Source: an uncultured Christensenella sp. (GTDB lineage Bacteria; Bacillota; Clostridia; Christensenellales; Borkfalkiaceae). Taken from it: a stretch of DNA of 8,137 nt. A model generated the notes under the pieces. The model searched no databases. It worked only from the letters and a program-made list of their open reading frames with translations, and had not been told where the DNA came from. Both the position numbers and the translations under genes were made by a program. The stretch is from the NCBI GenBank assembly GCA_910577875.1, contig CAJTNY010000042.1:1-8137 (forward strand), read 5' to 3'. Positions 6,532 to 8,137 of this stretch are shown in pieces (position 1 is the first letter of the stretch; each line of letters starts with the position of its first letter).

Positions 6532-7526
6532 ACGCCTATATAAAATCGCTTATGGATGAGCGTGGAATAAATCAGAAAGAGCTTGCCGAAATTCTTGGTA
6601 TTTCACCTGCGGCAGTAAGCCAATGGAAAGAATGCTCTACGATGAGCGTAGAGACTTTATTTGCATTGTCAAAGCTGTTTCAAGTAACCGTCGATGAGCT
6701 TGTTTCCGAAAAACATGCCGCAGAAACTCCTGAACAAAAATGGGATCGAATGTATAATCTTGACGGATATGAGTGGCCCGAACTTGTTGAAGAGGAAGAT
6801 GAAGAGGCTGCATTGCTGTATTTGGGAAAGCTGAATAACATCAATTCTCGGTTTTATAAATTGCTTTATAAAAAAATGAAAGGTAAAGCAAGCGCGTCGG
6901 AATCAGCTGAGTTATCAATAATCGAAAAATATTTTCGACGCGATTGGGGACAAAGTGCCTATTTTTATGATAAGCGGCTTGACCGCCCTACGGAAGAAAT
7001 TGAGATATGGATTGCCGAGATATTAAACGAAGCCGTAGGGATTGAAAATGAAGGTGCATTTGTGTGGGAACTACAACGTATTTATCAAAATCAAAAAATG
7101 ATTTCATTCGAGCAAGTTTGCGAAACGCAAGACGATGATTTGATTTATATGTGGTACAGTGCTTTGACACAGGAGAACAAAGATGCTTTTCTTACGAAAT
7201 GGTATCGTCAGAAAGTCGATAATTCTATTCTCTATGAACTTATAAAGCGTGGCGGTAGAATTATATATGCCGATTCCGATTTGCCGCAAATAAACTTTGA
7301 TAAAGTAGATTTAGAGAAGTTTGAGGGCGAAAAAAGACCATTAAAAAACTTGGATGAAATAAAGAAAATATTTTGGGATTTATATGGGCGCTATTGGCGG
7401 ATATCTTATGAGCAGTATCAAGTTATCATAAATAGATCTGCAATAGAAAAAGTTGAGATGGAACACAAATATAAAAAGAAAGCCCCTATTAAATATTGGG
7501 AATTTATCAAACAAGGGAGGATATAA
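6528..7526 (+). CDS. Second XRE-family HTH protein, paralogous architecture (332 aa)
   Basis: ATG 6528 overlaps the previous stop in ATGA (6528-6531), with AAGGGG and AGGAAG upstream. Residues about 3-62 are a clean Cro/C1-type HTH: IKSLMDERGINQKELAEIL, GISPAAVSQWKE, then LSKLFQVTVDELVSEK. The rest is charged and helical with many aromatic residues. INSRFYKLLYKKM followed by ESAELSIIEKYF aligns with the equivalent segment of the 442-aa protein, and DDLIYMWYSAL resembles its EEMIKYMWSVI. The two proteins therefore appear to be diverged paralogues of one family, the second shorter. The end of the gene carries the GGGAGG ribosome site of the next small gene. Function is unknown; a repressor/effector pair is a guess. 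Confidence 0.8.
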   Translation: MNAYIKSLMDERGINQKELAEILGISPAAVSQWKECSTMSVETLFALSKLFQVTVDELVSEKHAAETPEQKWDRMYNLDGYEWPELVEEEDEEAALLYLGKLNNINSRFYKLLYKKMKGKASASESAELSIIEKYFRRDWGQSAYFYDKRLDRPTEEIEIWIAEILNEAVGIENEGAFVWELQRIYQNQKMISFEQVCETQDDDLIYMWYSALTQENKDAFLTKWYRQKVDNSILYELIKRGGRIIYADSDLPQINFDKVDLEKFEGEKRPLKNLDEIKKIFWDLYGRYWRISYEQYQVIINRSAIEKVEMEHKYKKKAPIKYWEFIKQGRI

Positions 7527-7530
7527 GGAA

Positions 7531-7722
7531 ATGAGCAAAGGACGCGGAGTATCGGGTTATACCCATATACAGAAACAGTTGGATGATTATGCAAATCAGC
7601 ACAATCCAAACAATCATGCATATTGGGACAATTTGGATAATCACGCTAATCAATGTAATCCTAACAATGATGCGTATTGGAGTAGCAGACAGTCTGATGA
7701 TAACGAGGAAGATGATGATTAA
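7531..7722 (+). CDS. Small protein with tandem NPNN repeats (63 aa)
   Basis: ATG 7531 is four bases after the preceding stop and ten bases after GGGAGG (7515-7520); a longer in-frame extension upstream lies within the previous gene and is not favoured. The N-terminus MSKGRGVSGYTH is followed by two 18-residue repeats, LDDYANQHNPNNHAYWDN and LDNHANQCNPNNDAYWSS, then a strongly acidic tail (DDNEEDDD). I recall similar MSKGRG/HANQ-NPNN micro-proteins as widespread hypothetical proteins in gut bacteria, with no assigned function. The repeats are diverged in DNA but conserved in protein, which argues that the gene is real and selected. It is the last gene of the cargo operon. Confidence 0.8.
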   Translation: MSKGRGVSGYTHIQKQLDDYANQHNPNNHAYWDNLDNHANQCNPNNDAYWSSRQSDDNEEDDD

Positions 7723-7728
7723 AACAAA

Positions 7729-7750
7729 ATATACACCCCGATATACACCC
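7729..7750 (+). repeat. Left pair of putative integrase arm-type sites
   Basis: ATATACACCC occurs at 7729-7738 and again at 7741-7750, a 12-base period starting six bases after the last cargo stop. The same TMTACACCC core occurs twice more in inverted orientation at 7941-7964, on the other side of the tRNA. Paired, evenly spaced repeats beside a crossover core are typical of arm-binding sites of the tyrosine integrase N-terminal domain. Confidence 0.55.
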
Positions 7751-7781
7751 TGAAAATATTGAGAAATTAGAAAAACAGAGC

Positions 7782-7819
7782 AAAAACCCGTGATTTTTAC
7801 CTAAAACCACGGATTTTTT
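7782..7819. terminator. Bidirectional intrinsic terminator between cargo operon and tRNA
   Basis: CCGTG (7788-7792) pairs with CACGG (7808-7812); after one A/C mismatch, TTTT (7794-7797) pairs with AAAA (7803-7806). AAAAA precedes and TTTTTT follows on the + strand, so it can end the cargo operon (+) and the tRNA transcript (-), whose 3' CCA end is adjacent. Confidence 0.8.
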
Positions 7820-7894
7820 GGTGTGTCCGCCGGGGCTCGAACCCGGACCGAAAGCGTCGGAGGCTTTTATGGTATCCAATTCCACCACGGGCAC
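7819..7894 (-). tRNA. tRNA-Arg (anticodon CCG), complete, with one acceptor-stem mismatch
   Basis: On the - strand a full cloverleaf can be folded. The acceptor is GTGCCCG against CGGACAC, with one mismatch at C4-A69. The D stem is GTGG/CCAT (with one G-U), the anticodon stem AAAGC/GCTTT with loop CTCCGAC, the T arm CCGGG-TTCGAGC-CCCGG, then A73 and an encoded CCA. Anticodon CCG (+ strand 7858-7860) reads the CGG arginine codon. The acceptor mismatch would be a perfect pair if the 5' arm were GTGTCCG, exactly the arm present in the truncated tRNA at 8051-8092, so this gene looks like a chimera of two tRNA-Arg versions joined at the anticodon core. No convincing promoter is seen directly upstream on the - strand. 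Confidence 0.9.
7853..7865. repeat. Attachment core copy 1 (anticodon stem-loop of the complete tRNA)
   Basis: AGCGTCGGAGGCT is identical to 8051-8063 and covers most of the anticodon stem-loop. Identity ends sharply on both sides (A versus T before, T versus G after). The anticodon loop is a classic crossover position for tyrosine integrases that use tRNA genes. Confidence 0.65.
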
Positions 7895-7940
7895 AAATTG
7901 TATTAAGTTTTAGCGTACAACGCCACCGATTTATATGGCA

Positions 7941-7964
7941 GGGTGTAGATTTGGGTGTAGATTT
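7941..7964 (-). repeat. Right pair of putative integrase arm-type sites
   Basis: GGGTGTAGATTT occurs twice in perfect tandem (7941-7952 and 7953-7964). Its reverse complement contains TCTACACCC, matching TATACACCC of the left pair at eight of nine positions and with the same 12-base period, in inverted orientation. Confidence 0.55.
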
Positions 7965-7980
7965 TTTTACAGTTGTGTGT

Positions 7981-8020
7981 TTTTCGGGAATAATCGACCG
8001 AAAACCACAATATATAGTGG
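7981..8020. other. Inverted repeats between the arm sites and the second core
   Basis: TTTTCGG (7981-7987) and CCGAAAA (7998-8004) form a 7-bp inverted repeat with a 10-base spacer. Immediately next is a 16-bp near-palindrome, CCACaATATATaGTGG (8005-8020), with one mismatched pair. They lie in the otherwise gene-free interval 7895-8050 and could be excisionase or host-factor sites; I see no gene in this interval. Confidence 0.35.
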
Positions 8021-8050
8021 GAATTTCGTAAAATGCCTTTATCGCGTATT

Positions 8051-8063
8051 AGCGTCGGAGGCT
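8051..8063. repeat. Attachment core copy 2
   Basis: This is an exact second copy of AGCGTCGGAGGCT, in the same orientation as 7853-7865 and 198 bp away. Here it forms the anticodon part of a tRNA-Arg 5' half whose 3' half is missing, so it marks a junction where a tRNA-Arg gene was cut. Confidence 0.65.
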
Positions 8064-8092
8064 GTCACTCTATCCAGTTGCGCTACGGACAC
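8051..8092 (-). pseudogene. Truncated tRNA-Arg (CCG): 5' half only
   Basis: On the - strand, GTGTCCG-TA-GCGC-AACTGGATA-GAGT is followed by AGCCTCCGACGCT, which is the acceptor 5' strand, D arm and anticodon loop of a tRNA-Arg(CCG). After the core the sequence (AATACGCG...) has no T arm or acceptor 3' strand. Its GTGTCCG pairs perfectly with CGGACAC of the complete tRNA at 7819-7894. It is best read as the host side of an integration junction or a relic of an earlier insertion. Confidence 0.75.
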
Positions 8093-8125
8093 AAAAAACG
8101 CGGCAAAGCGAAGTCGCTTTACCGC
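8093..8125 (-). terminator. Intrinsic terminator on the - strand
   Basis: A 12-bp stem with one wobble pair (8100-8111/8114-8125) and a two-base loop is followed on the - strand by TTTTTT. It would stop transcription of something to the right of the window. The T-tract ends one base before the truncated tRNA half, leaving no room for a promoter between them. Confidence 0.7.
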
Positions 8126-8137
8126 ACTATTGTAGCA

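Noticed and set aside
4807..7722. Cargo operon as a classical toxin-antitoxin pair
   Set aside because: XRE proteins suggest antitoxins, but no partner has toxin size or motifs (RelE, HicA, Fic, PIN, ImmA/IrrE), and both XRE proteins are far longer than typical antitoxins.
7729..7964. The spaced repeats as a CRISPR array
   Set aside because: There are only four short copies of about 9-12 bp in two opposed pairs around a tRNA, without spacers of CRISPR length or cas genes.
7935..8135. A 66-aa + strand open frame across the attachment region
   Set aside because: It runs through the truncated tRNA, the core repeat and a terminator, has no ribosome site, and its composition looks unlike protein.

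Overview
The window reads as the right-hand part of a small integrative and mobilizable element (IME-like) in a low-to-mid GC Bacillota genome, most likely a gut-type Clostridia. The grounds are the strong AGGAGG ribosome sites, TTGACT/TATAAT promoters, a MobL-like HUH relaxase, a Tn916-type tyrosine integrase with a small Xis-like protein, and a tRNA-Arg(CCG) attachment region. No species can be named. All protein genes are on the + strand; the tRNA material is on the - strand.

Region 1 (1-1838, mobilization): the 3' end of an unrecognised gene, a tiny Cys-containing ORF that coincides with four back-to-back hairpins (387-474), and a relaxase whose only well-placed start codon appears to be ATA. 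The hairpin cluster lies directly upstream of the relaxase and is my best oriT candidate.

Region 2 (1839-4644, control and integration): a textbook promoter overlaps a perfect 34-bp palindrome and drives a ribbon-helix-helix-like protein. Next come a 68-aa excisionase-like HTH protein whose ribosome site is buried in a hairpin, a 471-aa tyrosine integrase with an XRE-like HTH inserted in its core-binding domain, and a 211-aa protein made of three tandem copies of the fold seen in the 68-aa protein. A strong terminator (4611-4644) closes the module.

Region 3 (4645-7722, cargo): a separate TTGCTT/TATAAT promoter and four tightly coupled genes. These encode an unknown 131-aa protein, two XRE-HTH proteins with large, partly paralogous helical C-terminal parts (442 and 332 aa), and a 63-aa protein carrying an 18-residue tandem repeat around a NPNN motif. 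Tight coupling, a private promoter and no recognisable function make this the best candidate for an undescribed system.

Region 4 (7723-8137, attachment region): paired 12-bp-period repeats containing TMTACACCC lie on both sides of a complete - strand tRNA-Arg(CCG). The 13-bp anticodon stem-loop sequence of that tRNA recurs 198 bp away in a second, truncated tRNA-Arg 5' half. I read this as an integrase attachment region with arm-type sites and an anticodon-loop crossover core. Whether the intact tRNA is a replacement carried by the element or a restored chromosomal gene cannot be settled from this window.
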